Of a stretch of DNA of 64,000 nt, positions 17,671 to 24,754 are shown one piece after another. Position 1 is the stretch's first letter. The number at the start of each line of letters is the position of its first letter. The notes beneath the pieces were generated by a model that did not search any database, had not been told where the DNA came from, and was given only the letters and a program-made list of their open reading frames with translations. Location of the stretch: positions 44,311 through 108,310 of the forward strand of contig CAKVCK010000012.1 in assembly GCA_934725575.1 (NCBI GenBank). The letters are read 5' to 3'. Both the position numbers and the translations under genes were made by a program. This DNA is from an uncultured Bacteroidales bacterium (GTDB lineage Bacteria > Bacteroidota > Bacteroidia > Bacteroidales > UBA932).

Positions 17671-17701
17671 CAAATTTACGGATAATTCTTCAATTTACAA
17701 A
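17671..17701 (-). promoter_or_regulatory. Consensus promoter of the str operon
   Basis: On the minus strand TTTG (17701-17698), 19 bases, then TAAATTTG (17678-17671): a perfect TTTG-N19-TAnnTTTG match, 50 bases before the rpsL start. Confidence 0.8.
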
Positions 17702-17773
17702 GCGGAATGCGAACAGATTCACCATTTTTCAGACGGAGAGAATCCGTAGGTCCGGAATGGTGCGGTAGCCTTG

Positions 17774-18898
17774 TCAGGCGGTCTTGCGGTAGCTCAGGAC
17801 AGCCCAGGTGGTCGTGAACGCGCCCAGACCGGCAAGGCTCAGCAAGTCCGGCCACGTGTCCGCCAGCGTGCAGCCCTTCAGGACGATCGAGCGCATCGCG
17901 TCGGCGAAGTAGCGCAGCGGATTGGCATAGGTGATCGCCCGCGCCCATCCCGGCATCGACTGGATGGGTGTGAATATTCCGCTCATCAGCATGAACACCA
18001 TACTGAAGAACCAGATGACGAACATGGCCTGGCGGGCATTGTCGCTGTAGTTGGAGATCAGCAGACCGAAAGAAGCCATGACCACGATGTGGGCGAATGT
18101 GAAGATCACGATGTCCAGCAGGCTTCCCCTGCAGCCATAGCCGAACACGGCATACGACAGGCCAAGACAGGAGAAGACCATGAAGAACGCCACGGCCACA
18201 TAAGGGATCATCTTGCAGAGGATGAAGGCGGTCTTGCTCACCGGGGTCACGTTGATCTGCTCGATGGTGCCGCGTTCCTTCTCCGAGACGATGTTCAAGG
18301 CAGGCAGGAAGCCGCACATCATCGTGATGGCGATCACGATAAGCGCCGGGATCATGAAAGTCTTGTAGTCCAGGGACGGGTTGTAGAGATAGCTCTCCCG
18401 GGTGTCGAAACGGGTTCCGGCGGCACCGCCCTGGGATTTCACCCCCGAAACCGAGGCGACATATTCAGTGACAAAGGCGTTGAGGTACTGGGATCCGATG
18501 CTTCCCCTGGTGCCGTTGACGGTGTTGACCTTGATCCCGACGGGAAGCGGGTCGTTGGTGTCTCTGTCCGACTCAAGGTAGCGGGCGAATCCGGAGGAGA
18601 TGGTCAGGATGGCGTCAGCGCCGCCGCGGTCCATGACAGCCTGCGCGTCTGACGGAGACTCGGTTACCTCCCGGATCTTGAAGTAGCCGGACGAGGCGCA
18701 TTTCTCCGTAAGCAAGGCAGACTGGTCAGACTGGTCGCTGTCCACGATCACCAGACTCAGGTTCCGAACCTCCATGTTCGCCGCGAAAGGAAAGACCAGG
18801 ATGATCAAAAACGGGAAACAGAGAACCATCCTCGGCATTCCCGGATCCCTTAGGAATTGCTTGAACTCCTTCTTCAACAGATACTTCCAAACTCTCAT
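17774..18898 (-). CDS. ABC-2 type permease (YbhR-like)
   Basis: Inner-membrane exporter subunit. ABC2_membrane_3 layout: a helix near residues 24-42, a large extracytoplasmic domain (about 45-175), then five helices from about residue 176, with EKERGTIEQINVTPVSKTAFILCKMIPY marking the cytoplasmic coupling region. It is the last gene of the operon, separated by one base from its sister permease. The pair corresponds to YbhS/YbhR of E. coli, which export drugs, and the whole operon has the same content. The real substrate is unknown. Confidence 0.9.
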   Translation of the reverse strand: MRVWKYLLKKEFKQFLRDPGMPRMVLCFPFLIILVFPFAANMEVRNLSLVIVDSDQSDQSALLTEKCASSGYFKIREVTESPSDAQAVMDRGGADAILTISSGFARYLESDRDTNDPLPVGIKVNTVNGTRGSIGSQYLNAFVTEYVASVSGVKSQGGAAGTRFDTRESYLYNPSLDYKTFMIPALIVIAITMMCGFLPALNIVSEKERGTIEQINVTPVSKTAFILCKMIPYVAVAFFMVFSCLGLSYAVFGYGCRGSLLDIVIFTFAHIVVMASFGLLISNYSDNARQAMFVIWFFSMVFMLMSGIFTPIQSMPGWARAITYANPLRYFADAMRSIVLKGCTLADTWPDLLSLAGLGAFTTTWAVLSYRKTA

Positions 18899-18899
18899 C

Positions 18900-20009
18900 T
18901 CACAACCTTGTCTTGAAATTCTTGATACTTACCACCAACAGAAAGACCATCATGCCGGTCAGGACGGCGAACTCCTTGGCGACCGCCTCAAGGCCGGCTC
19001 CCTGGATCATTATCTTCTTCACCATGATGATGAACCACTTGGCAGGGATGATGTCAGAGAGCATCTGAAGAGCGACCGGCATGCTCTCGCACGGGAATAT
19101 GATGCCGGACAGCATCATGGTCGGCATTGTCAGTCCCATACCGCACAGCAGCATCGCTGTCTGCTGTGTCTTGGAGATGACCGACACAAGCAGTCCGAGT
19201 CCCAGTGACGAACCGACGAAAACGAGCGACACCAGGGACAGGAGCGTCATGCTGCCGTGGATCGGCACCCCCATGACAAAGTGGGCCAGAAGCAGGACGC
19301 TGACGAAATTGACGACCGACAGGGCAAGGTACGGAATCATCTTGGAAAGGATTATCCAGAACGGCTTGACCGGAGACACAAGGAGCAGCTCAAGCGTGCC
19401 GGTCTCCTTCTCCTTCACGATGGACACCGCCGTCATCATCGAGCAGATCAGCATCAGGATCAAGCCCATGACTCCCGGCACGAAATTGTAGGACGAGTTC
19501 ATGGCCGGATTGTACATCAGCTGGACATTCGGCCTCATCGAAGCCTTAGGCTTCCCGGCAAGGCTCTCAGACAATGCCAGTTCCTCGCTTTGAAGCACTC
19601 CCTTGATGTAGCTGGTGACCACCTGGGCGGTGTTCGGATCGGAGCCGTCGCTCACAATGCGGACGCAGGCCTTACCTTCCGAGCCGGCCTTGCCGTCAAA
19701 GTCCGTCCCGAAGCAGAGCGCCGCGGCAGCCTTGCCTTTGCGGATCCTGTCCCGGGCCGGGGCGAAAGATCCGTGGATCTCGCCGACGGCGAGGTACTTG
19801 TTGCCCTCGATCCTGCTTATGACACTGCGTGCCAAAGGGTCACAGGCATCCCCGACCACATCGACGACGGCGTTGCTGACATCCGTGCTTATCGCGAAGC
19901 CGAACAGGATGATCTGCACAACCGGCATCACCAGAACGATCAGGGTGGTCCGGAGATCCCTGAATATGTGTCTGAACTCTTTCTGTATGAACGCTATTAT
20001 CTCTCTCAT
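18900..20009 (-). CDS. ABC-2 type permease (YbhS-like)
   Basis: First of two permeases. One N-terminal helix (LIVLVMPVVQIILFGFAIS), an extracytoplasmic domain and five C-terminal helices beginning with FVPGVMGLILMLICSMMTAVS, followed by the motif EKETGTLELLLVSPVKPFWIILSKMIPY. The start codon overlaps the end of the preceding ATPase gene by four bases (20006-20009), so translation is probably coupled. Confidence 0.9.
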   Translation of the reverse strand: MREIIAFIQKEFRHIFRDLRTTLIVLVMPVVQIILFGFAISTDVSNAVVDVVGDACDPLARSVISRIEGNKYLAVGEIHGSFAPARDRIRKGKAAAALCFGTDFDGKAGSEGKACVRIVSDGSDPNTAQVVTSYIKGVLQSEELALSESLAGKPKASMRPNVQLMYNPAMNSSYNFVPGVMGLILMLICSMMTAVSIVKEKETGTLELLLVSPVKPFWIILSKMIPYLALSVVNFVSVLLLAHFVMGVPIHGSMTLLSLVSLVFVGSSLGLGLLVSVISKTQQTAMLLCGMGLTMPTMMLSGIIFPCESMPVALQMLSDIIPAKWFIIMVKKIMIQGAGLEAVAKEFAVLTGMMVFLLVVSIKNFKTRL

Positions 20010-20752
20010 GCCTCTCTCTCGGCCTTTCCGGCGATTTTTGTGAACACCTCATCCATGTCCTTGGCTCCGTAACGCTCCTTCAGGGCTGCCGGGGAATCCA
20101 GCGCCTCGATGCGCCCGTCCACCATCACGGAGACTCTGTCACAGTATTCAGCCTCATCCATGTAGTGCGTCGTGACAAAGACGGTGACACCCTTGGAGGC
20201 TGCCTTGTAGATCATTTCCCAGAAGTTCCTTCTCGTCACGGGATCCACACCGCCCGTCGGCTCGTCAAGAAACACTATCTCGGGATCATGCACCATCGCT
20301 ATGCTGAAAGCGAGCTTCTGCTTCCATCCGAGCGGCATGTCCCTAACGAAGGAGTTACGGACATTCTCCATCGACAGAGCCTTCAGCATCTGGTCTGTCT
20401 TCTGAGCGATCCGCTTGCCGTCAAGCCCGTAGATGCCAGCGAAAAGCTCGATGTTCTCCCACACCTTCAGGTCGGGATAGAGGGAGAACTTCTGGCTCAT
20501 GTAGCCGATGTGCCGCTTGATCTTCTCCTGCTCGTTGACGATGCTGTACCCCGCGACATCGCCCTGTCCGGATGTCGGACGGCTCAATCCGCAGAGGATG
20601 CGCATCGCCGTGGTCTTGCCGGCTCCGTTCGCTCCCAGAAAACCGAATATCTCCCCCTTGCACACTTCAAAGGAGATGTCATCCACCGCGGTGAAATCCC
20701 CGAACTTTTTGACCAGATGGGAGATGCGCACAGTCTTTATGTCCTTGTCCAT
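20006..20752 (-). CDS. ABC exporter ATPase (second half of a YbhF-like pair)
   Basis: Nucleotide-binding subunit. Walker A GANGAGKTT, signature MPLGWKQKLAFSIAM (LGWKQ instead of LSGGQ) and Walker B IVFLDEPTGGVDP are present. I choose the ATG at 20752 because the resulting N-terminus (DKDIKTVRISHLVKKFGDF) aligns with that of the sister ATPase; a GTG at 20812 in the same frame would add 20 residues and overlap the upstream stop. In E. coli YbhF the two ATPase domains are fused in one chain; here they are separate genes. Confidence 0.85.
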   Translation of the reverse strand: MDKDIKTVRISHLVKKFGDFTAVDDISFEVCKGEIFGFLGANGAGKTTAMRILCGLSRPTSGQGDVAGYSIVNEQEKIKRHIGYMSQKFSLYPDLKVWENIELFAGIYGLDGKRIAQKTDQMLKALSMENVRNSFVRDMPLGWKQKLAFSIAMVHDPEIVFLDEPTGGVDPVTRRNFWEMIYKAASKGVTVFVTTHYMDEAEYCDRVSVMVDGRIEALDSPAALKERYGAKDMDEVFTKIAGKAEREA

Positions 20753-20801
20753 AACGTCAGGCAATTTAGGAATATTCAAAATAAACTTCCTGTCAAACTC
20801 A

Positions 20802-21746
20802 TTATTCCGCACCGGAGGAGCCTTCCGCGGCGGAAGAGGAAAGCCTGATGAAGCAGTCCTCGATCCCCGGAGTCATCCTCCGCACGTCGCAACCTTCGAT
20901 TCCGGCACACCGAAGAGCCTCGGCGAGTCTGGTCTCATCCGGCCCGTCGTCGGTGACAGACACGTGGCACGCGCTGCCGAACGAACTGCAATCCAGCACT
21001 CCCCTCACACCGCGCAGCGCGCCGAGCGTCTGGAACATGTTGCCGCCGCTCACTGAATATATCCGGTTCGGGAATCGGGAAATGATCTCCGCCGGACTGC
21101 CGAGTCCGATGACACTGCCGTCAAGAATCATGGCGATGCGGTCACAAAGACTGGCCTCGTCCATGTAAGGAGTCGAGACCACTATCGTCACGCCCCTGTC
21201 CTTGATCTTTTTGAGCATCGCCCAAAACTCCTTGCGGCTCACGGCGTCGACACCGGTGGTCGGCTCGTCAAGGAACAGCACCTCGGGATTGTGGACAAGG
21301 GCGCAGCAAAGCGCAAGCTTCTGCTTCATTCCGCCGGAAAGAGCGCTCGCCTTGCGGTCCTTGAACATCTCGATTTGTGAATATATTCCCTTGATGGTCT
21401 CGTAGTTCTCCTCGATGGTCGTACCGAACATCGTGGCGTGGAACTTCAGGTTCTCCTCGACGGTAAGATCCTGATACAAGGCAAAATGCCCTGGCATATA
21501 GCCGATCCTTCCCCTTATCTCGCGATAGTCACGCACCACGTCCAGCCCGATCACCGTCGCGGAACCGGAGTCCGGGAGGGTCAGGGTGGTCAGGATCCTG
21601 AACAGGGTGGTCTTCCCCGCTCCGTCAGGGCCGATGAGGCCGAACAGCTCACCTTTCCGGATGTTGAAGCTTATGTCCCTCAAGGCTTTGACCGACTTGT
21701 AGGACTTGCTTACATCTTTAATCTCTATCGCAGTGTCTCTGTCCAT
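20802..21746 (-). CDS. ABC exporter ATPase (first half of a YbhF-like pair)
   Basis: Nucleotide-binding subunit with Walker A GPDGAGKTT, signature LSGGMKQKLALCCAL and Walker B VLFLDEPTTGVD. The C-terminal 80 residues after SPAEIISRFPNRIYSV form a small extra domain, as in drug-exporter ATPases of this class. It lies two bases after the adaptor gene. Its canonical signature contrasts with the altered signature of the partner, so the two ATP sites are probably not equivalent. Confidence 0.9.
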   Translation of the reverse strand: MDRDTAIEIKDVSKSYKSVKALRDISFNIRKGELFGLIGPDGAGKTTLFRILTTLTLPDSGSATVIGLDVVRDYREIRGRIGYMPGHFALYQDLTVEENLKFHATMFGTTIEENYETIKGIYSQIEMFKDRKASALSGGMKQKLALCCALVHNPEVLFLDEPTTGVDAVSRKEFWAMLKKIKDRGVTIVVSTPYMDEASLCDRIAMILDGSVIGLGSPAEIISRFPNRIYSVSGGNMFQTLGALRGVRGVLDCSSFGSACHVSVTDDGPDETRLAEALRCAGIEGCDVRRMTPGIEDCFIRLSSSAAEGSSGAE

Positions 21747-21748
21747 GG

Positions 21749-22654
21749 CTACCTCCTCACATAGGCGTACATTCCAAGACGAAGGGTTCCGTCATTCGGC
21801 ACGGCCACTTTGACGGCATAGACCAGATCCGCCCGCTCGTCACGGGTCTGGATGTTCTTAGGGGTGAACTCCGACTGTTCGGAGATCCAGATCACACGTC
21901 CCTGGATGCGCTTCGGAGAAGCGGTCCCGTCATCCGGAATCACGGTCACAGTGTCGTTCAGCTTCAAGCCGGACAACTGCGCCGAGGAGAAATACGCCCT
22001 GACGTACATCTGATCCAGGTCGGCGACCTTGAAGAGCGGCTTGCCGAGGGTGACGAACTCACCGGTCTCGGCGTAGCGTGTCAGCACAGTCCCGGAGACC
22101 GGAGCGACAATACGGCATTTCGCGAGCTGATCCTCAAGCCTGGCGAGCTGGATCTCATAGCCATGGACCTCTGATCTCACGGAAGAGTTGCCACGCTCCC
22201 AGCTCTGGGTCTGTGCGGCGATCTGCGCCTTGAGGACGGCGATCTTGTCCGTGAGGTCATCCACCTGCTTGCGGGTGGTGGCGTTGCCTTCCAACAGTTT
22301 GGAGTACCTTTCGTACTCATTCTGAAGGTTCTCCAGCTGGTTGAGGTTCGGCTGGCCTTGCTTCTTGATGTCCACCAGCCTGGACGACGATCCGGCGATG
22401 CGCTCGCGCAGCTCCATTATCTGAAGGTAGGTCTGGACAGAGTCCAAGGCTCCGAGGAGCTGTCCCGCCGTCACCACCTCGCCTTCCTCCACAGCCATGG
22501 ACAGGACACGTCCGGCATTCTCGGCGGACACGGTCACCTGAGTGGCGTCAACCTGACCGCATGCGTCATATTCAATGTTCTTTCCACATCCTGCGGCGAC
22601 CAGGGCCAACGCCGCGAAAACAAGTCTGCTTTTCATATTCATAATCTTTGTCAT
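21749..22654 (-). CDS. HlyD-family periplasmic adaptor lipoprotein (YbhG-like)
   Basis: Bridges the ABC exporter to a TolC channel. Lipobox LVAAGC near residue 23, a biotinyl-lipoyl half (VSAENAGRVLSMAVEEGEVVTAGQLLGAL), a coiled-coil hairpin (about 75-165) and the second lipoyl half (CRIVAPVSGTVLTRYAETGEFVTLG). The ATG at 22654 overlaps the upstream TGA (ATGA), which favours coupled translation from that codon; an internal start at 22639 gives the N-terminus MNMKSR seen at other starts here. Confidence 0.9.
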   Translation of the reverse strand: MTKIMNMKSRLVFAALALVAAGCGKNIEYDACGQVDATQVTVSAENAGRVLSMAVEEGEVVTAGQLLGALDSVQTYLQIMELRERIAGSSSRLVDIKKQGQPNLNQLENLQNEYERYSKLLEGNATTRKQVDDLTDKIAVLKAQIAAQTQSWERGNSSVRSEVHGYEIQLARLEDQLAKCRIVAPVSGTVLTRYAETGEFVTLGKPLFKVADLDQMYVRAYFSSAQLSGLKLNDTVTVIPDDGTASPKRIQGRVIWISEQSEFTPKNIQTRDERADLVYAVKVAVPNDGTLRLGMYAYVRR

Positions 22655-23913
22655 TGTACTCCAAGTGTTTGCCGCAGGTCAAGCAAGTCCATGATGTAGG
22701 TCACCTTGTGGACATTGTAGCTAAGGCGCGCCTTGAACTCCTCGTCCAGCAGGGAAAGGTAGTCGTTGACCGCGATCACACCCTCCTTGTACTGCCTCTC
22801 GCCCGTCTCCCTGATGCTGCCGCGGAGGAAGATTATCTCCTCGTCGCGCCTGAGGACATCCTCGTCCTTCTCCACCTGGCTCCGTTTCTGGACAGCCTCC
22901 ATCGAGGTGTTAAGCATGAAGGACTCGCGTGTCAGCTCAAGCCTGCGAAGATCCGAGTCCGACTTGCGCCGGTCGTTCCTGAGTGTGTAGAGCGCTCCGA
23001 AATCCCACTGGAGCTTGACACCGGCCACGAAGTACGGATCGAAACTGCCGGAGAGCATGTTCAGTCCCGGACGGCCGTAGCCCGCCTGCAGGTTGAGGTT
23101 CAGACGCGGCCACAAAGAAGTGCTGAGCTGATCCTTCTGCGCCTGCAGCTGCACCGCCTGGGCATCATAGAGGGCAAGCTCCGGACGCTTGATCTCCATC
23201 GCCAGGTTGCTTTCCGGCTCCGGCTCGACAAGGGTCAGCCCCGTCATGTCCTGCCCGGTAAGCAGACCCAACATCCGCAGATAGGCCTTCCGGTCCGTCT
23301 CCAGGGCGGCCTGCTGCTGCTCGCAGGTAAGGATGTTCACCCGGATCTGGTCGAGATCCGATGGCCCGGCCATGCCGCCGTCCACCAATGTCTGTACCTC
23401 TTTCTGATTGCGGGAGAGGTTGGACACCAGCACGTTGTTCAGCTCTATCTGCTTGTCCAGCAAGATGATGCCAAGGTAGATCGACTGCACCTTCGAACGG
23501 ATGGAGTACATGTTGACATCCAATTGCCTACGCTTTACCTCGGCTCCCGCCTTGATCTGACGGCCTTTGGCAGCGGTAGCTCCTCCGTCCCAGATCTGCT
23601 GGGTGAGGTCGGCGGTCACTCCGTACTGGTCATGCGGAATGTCAAACTCGAAGCCCGGCATGTCAAAAGGCATCTCGACCACATCGGACTGCCAGGTCGC
23701 CTTGGCGGAAATGTTCAGCCGCGGCACCCAGGCAAGCGAGGCGTTCTTAAGATCATAGCCCTGACAGGCGTCGATCAGCCCCTTCTCCTTGATCTGAGGA
23801 TAGTTCTCGTAGGCCATCCTGACACATTGGTCAAGAGTGGTCTGTGAATACGCCTGTACGCAGACCAGCAACGCCAGAGCGAGTGTTTCCCATTTTAACT
23901 TCTTCATATTCAT
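22651..23913 (-). CDS. TolC-family outer-membrane protein
   Basis: Outer-membrane channel of the ABC exporter. Signal peptide of about 23 residues (ETLALALLVCVQAYSQ), then TLDQCVRMAYENYPQIKEKGL, the usual opening of the family, and two long helical hairpins (about 130-220 and 320-400). 420 residues is typical. It lies 15 bases after tetR and overlaps the adaptor gene by four bases, so regulator, channel, adaptor and pump form one transcript. Confidence 0.9.
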   Translation of the reverse strand: MNMKKLKWETLALALLVCVQAYSQTTLDQCVRMAYENYPQIKEKGLIDACQGYDLKNASLAWVPRLNISAKATWQSDVVEMPFDMPGFEFDIPHDQYGVTADLTQQIWDGGATAAKGRQIKAGAEVKRRQLDVNMYSIRSKVQSIYLGIILLDKQIELNNVLVSNLSRNQKEVQTLVDGGMAGPSDLDQIRVNILTCEQQQAALETDRKAYLRMLGLLTGQDMTGLTLVEPEPESNLAMEIKRPELALYDAQAVQLQAQKDQLSTSLWPRLNLNLQAGYGRPGLNMLSGSFDPYFVAGVKLQWDFGALYTLRNDRRKSDSDLRRLELTRESFMLNTSMEAVQKRSQVEKDEDVLRRDEEIIFLRGSIRETGERQYKEGVIAVNDYLSLLDEEFKARLSYNVHKVTYIMDLLDLRQTLGVQ

Positions 23914-23928
23914 AGGATTGTCACATTA

Positions 23929-24543
23929 TCACTTGAACAGGCGGCAGACAATCAGTTCCACAGCTTCCTTTTTGCGCGCCTCCAGGTACTCCGCCCTGCG
24001 TGTGCCTTCCACTCCCAGCACATTGCTGACGAGAGGATCAAAGAAGAACGGAGCCGCACACACACTCACGATGTCGCCGATCAGTTCCTCGAACGTGATG
24101 TTCCGGATCCTCCCGTTCACGACTTCCGACTCCGTTCTTTTCCTGTGGGTGTCCAAGGCGGAGGACATGTAGCTTCCGATCTTCGACACGTAACTTTCCA
24201 TCAGGTCAGGGCGCTCCTTCGCAACCTCAAGCAGCAGCGACAGCTGCCCGCTGTGGGCGCTGAAGAAGTCGAAGCAGATCTCCGTCGTCTTCCTGATAAG
24301 GTCGGGCTGGAATATGTCCGTCACCATTATCGACTTGAGACTCTGTAGGATCTCCTCCAAATAGGTATCAAACACCTTAAGGAATATCTGATCCTTCGTC
24401 CTGAAATAGTAGTGCAGCATGGCATGGGTGACACCGGCCTGTGCCGCTATCAGCGTCGTGGTGGCTCCCTTGAATCCTTTCTCGGCGAACAGCTTCTCCG
24501 CCGCCTTCAGGATGTCCTGTTCCTTGTTTTCTTTTTTCGACAT
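23929..24543 (-). CDS. TetR/AcrR-family repressor
   Basis: Likely local regulator of the exporter operon it heads. The N-terminal HTH is typical: QDILKAAEKLFAEKGFKGATTTLIAAQAGVTHAMLHYYFRTKDQIF. I start it at the ATG at 24543 (MSKKENK), because the 22 further residues upstream (from 24609) would be encoded across the promoter and operator. The C-terminal ligand domain is unassigned. Position and operon layout match E. coli ybiH (CecR) beside ybhGFSR. Autorepression is inferred from the palindrome next to the promoter. Confidence 0.9.
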   Translation of the reverse strand: MSKKENKEQDILKAAEKLFAEKGFKGATTTLIAAQAGVTHAMLHYYFRTKDQIFLKVFDTYLEEILQSLKSIMVTDIFQPDLIRKTTEICFDFFSAHSGQLSLLLEVAKERPDLMESYVSKIGSYMSSALDTHRKRTESEVVNGRIRNITFEELIGDIVSVCAAPFFFDPLVSNVLGVEGTRRAEYLEARKKEAVELIVCRLFK

Positions 24544-24553
24544 TGCCTTTGGA

Positions 24554-24582
24554 TTAACAGTATTGTTTAACAGGGTTGTTAA
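24554..24582. promoter_or_regulatory. Probable TetR operator
   Basis: TTAACA-gggt-TGTTAA (24567-24582) is a perfect 16-bp palindrome, and a further half-site TTAACA (24554-24559) facing TGTTTAA (24564-24570) precedes it, giving overlapping operators. It lies between the tetR start codon and its -7 element, covering the expected transcript start. Confidence 0.65.
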
Positions 24583-24587
24583 CACAG

Positions 24588-24618
24588 CAAAGATAGCGTT
24601 GTTTTTCAAACAATCAAA
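24588..24618 (-). promoter_or_regulatory. Consensus promoter of the tetR-exporter operon
   Basis: Minus strand: TTTG (24618-24615), 19 bases, TATCTTTG (24595-24588), a perfect match to the Bacteroidetes consensus. Confidence 0.75.
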
Positions 24619-24644
24619 GATATTTTCGAAATATTCTCAAAAAC

Positions 24645-24674
24645 GTTGTAATTCTCAAAAAATGGCTATCTTTG
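24645..24674 (+). promoter_or_regulatory. Putative promoter of the S9 peptidase gene
   Basis: TATCTTTG at 24667-24674 is a perfect -7 element; GTTG at 24645-24648, 18 bases upstream, is a one-mismatch -33 element. It diverges from the tetR promoter, so TetR binding might also affect it. Confidence 0.5.
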
Positions 24675-24754
24675 AACGATCATAAAAACGCTTCCGCACC
24701 TATGCGGACACGAATGAGGAGCGAATATTAATGAATATAATCTCAAAGATATTT

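Noticed and set aside
20752..20812. GTG start for the second exporter ATPase at 20812
   Set aside because: The extra 20 residues do not align with the sister ATPase, and the ATG at 20752 gives a normal N-terminus. It is kept only as an alternative.
22648..23847. Plus-strand open frame of 399 codons
   Set aside because: Antisense to the TolC-family gene, with low-complexity Leu/His/Val-rich translation. Shadow.
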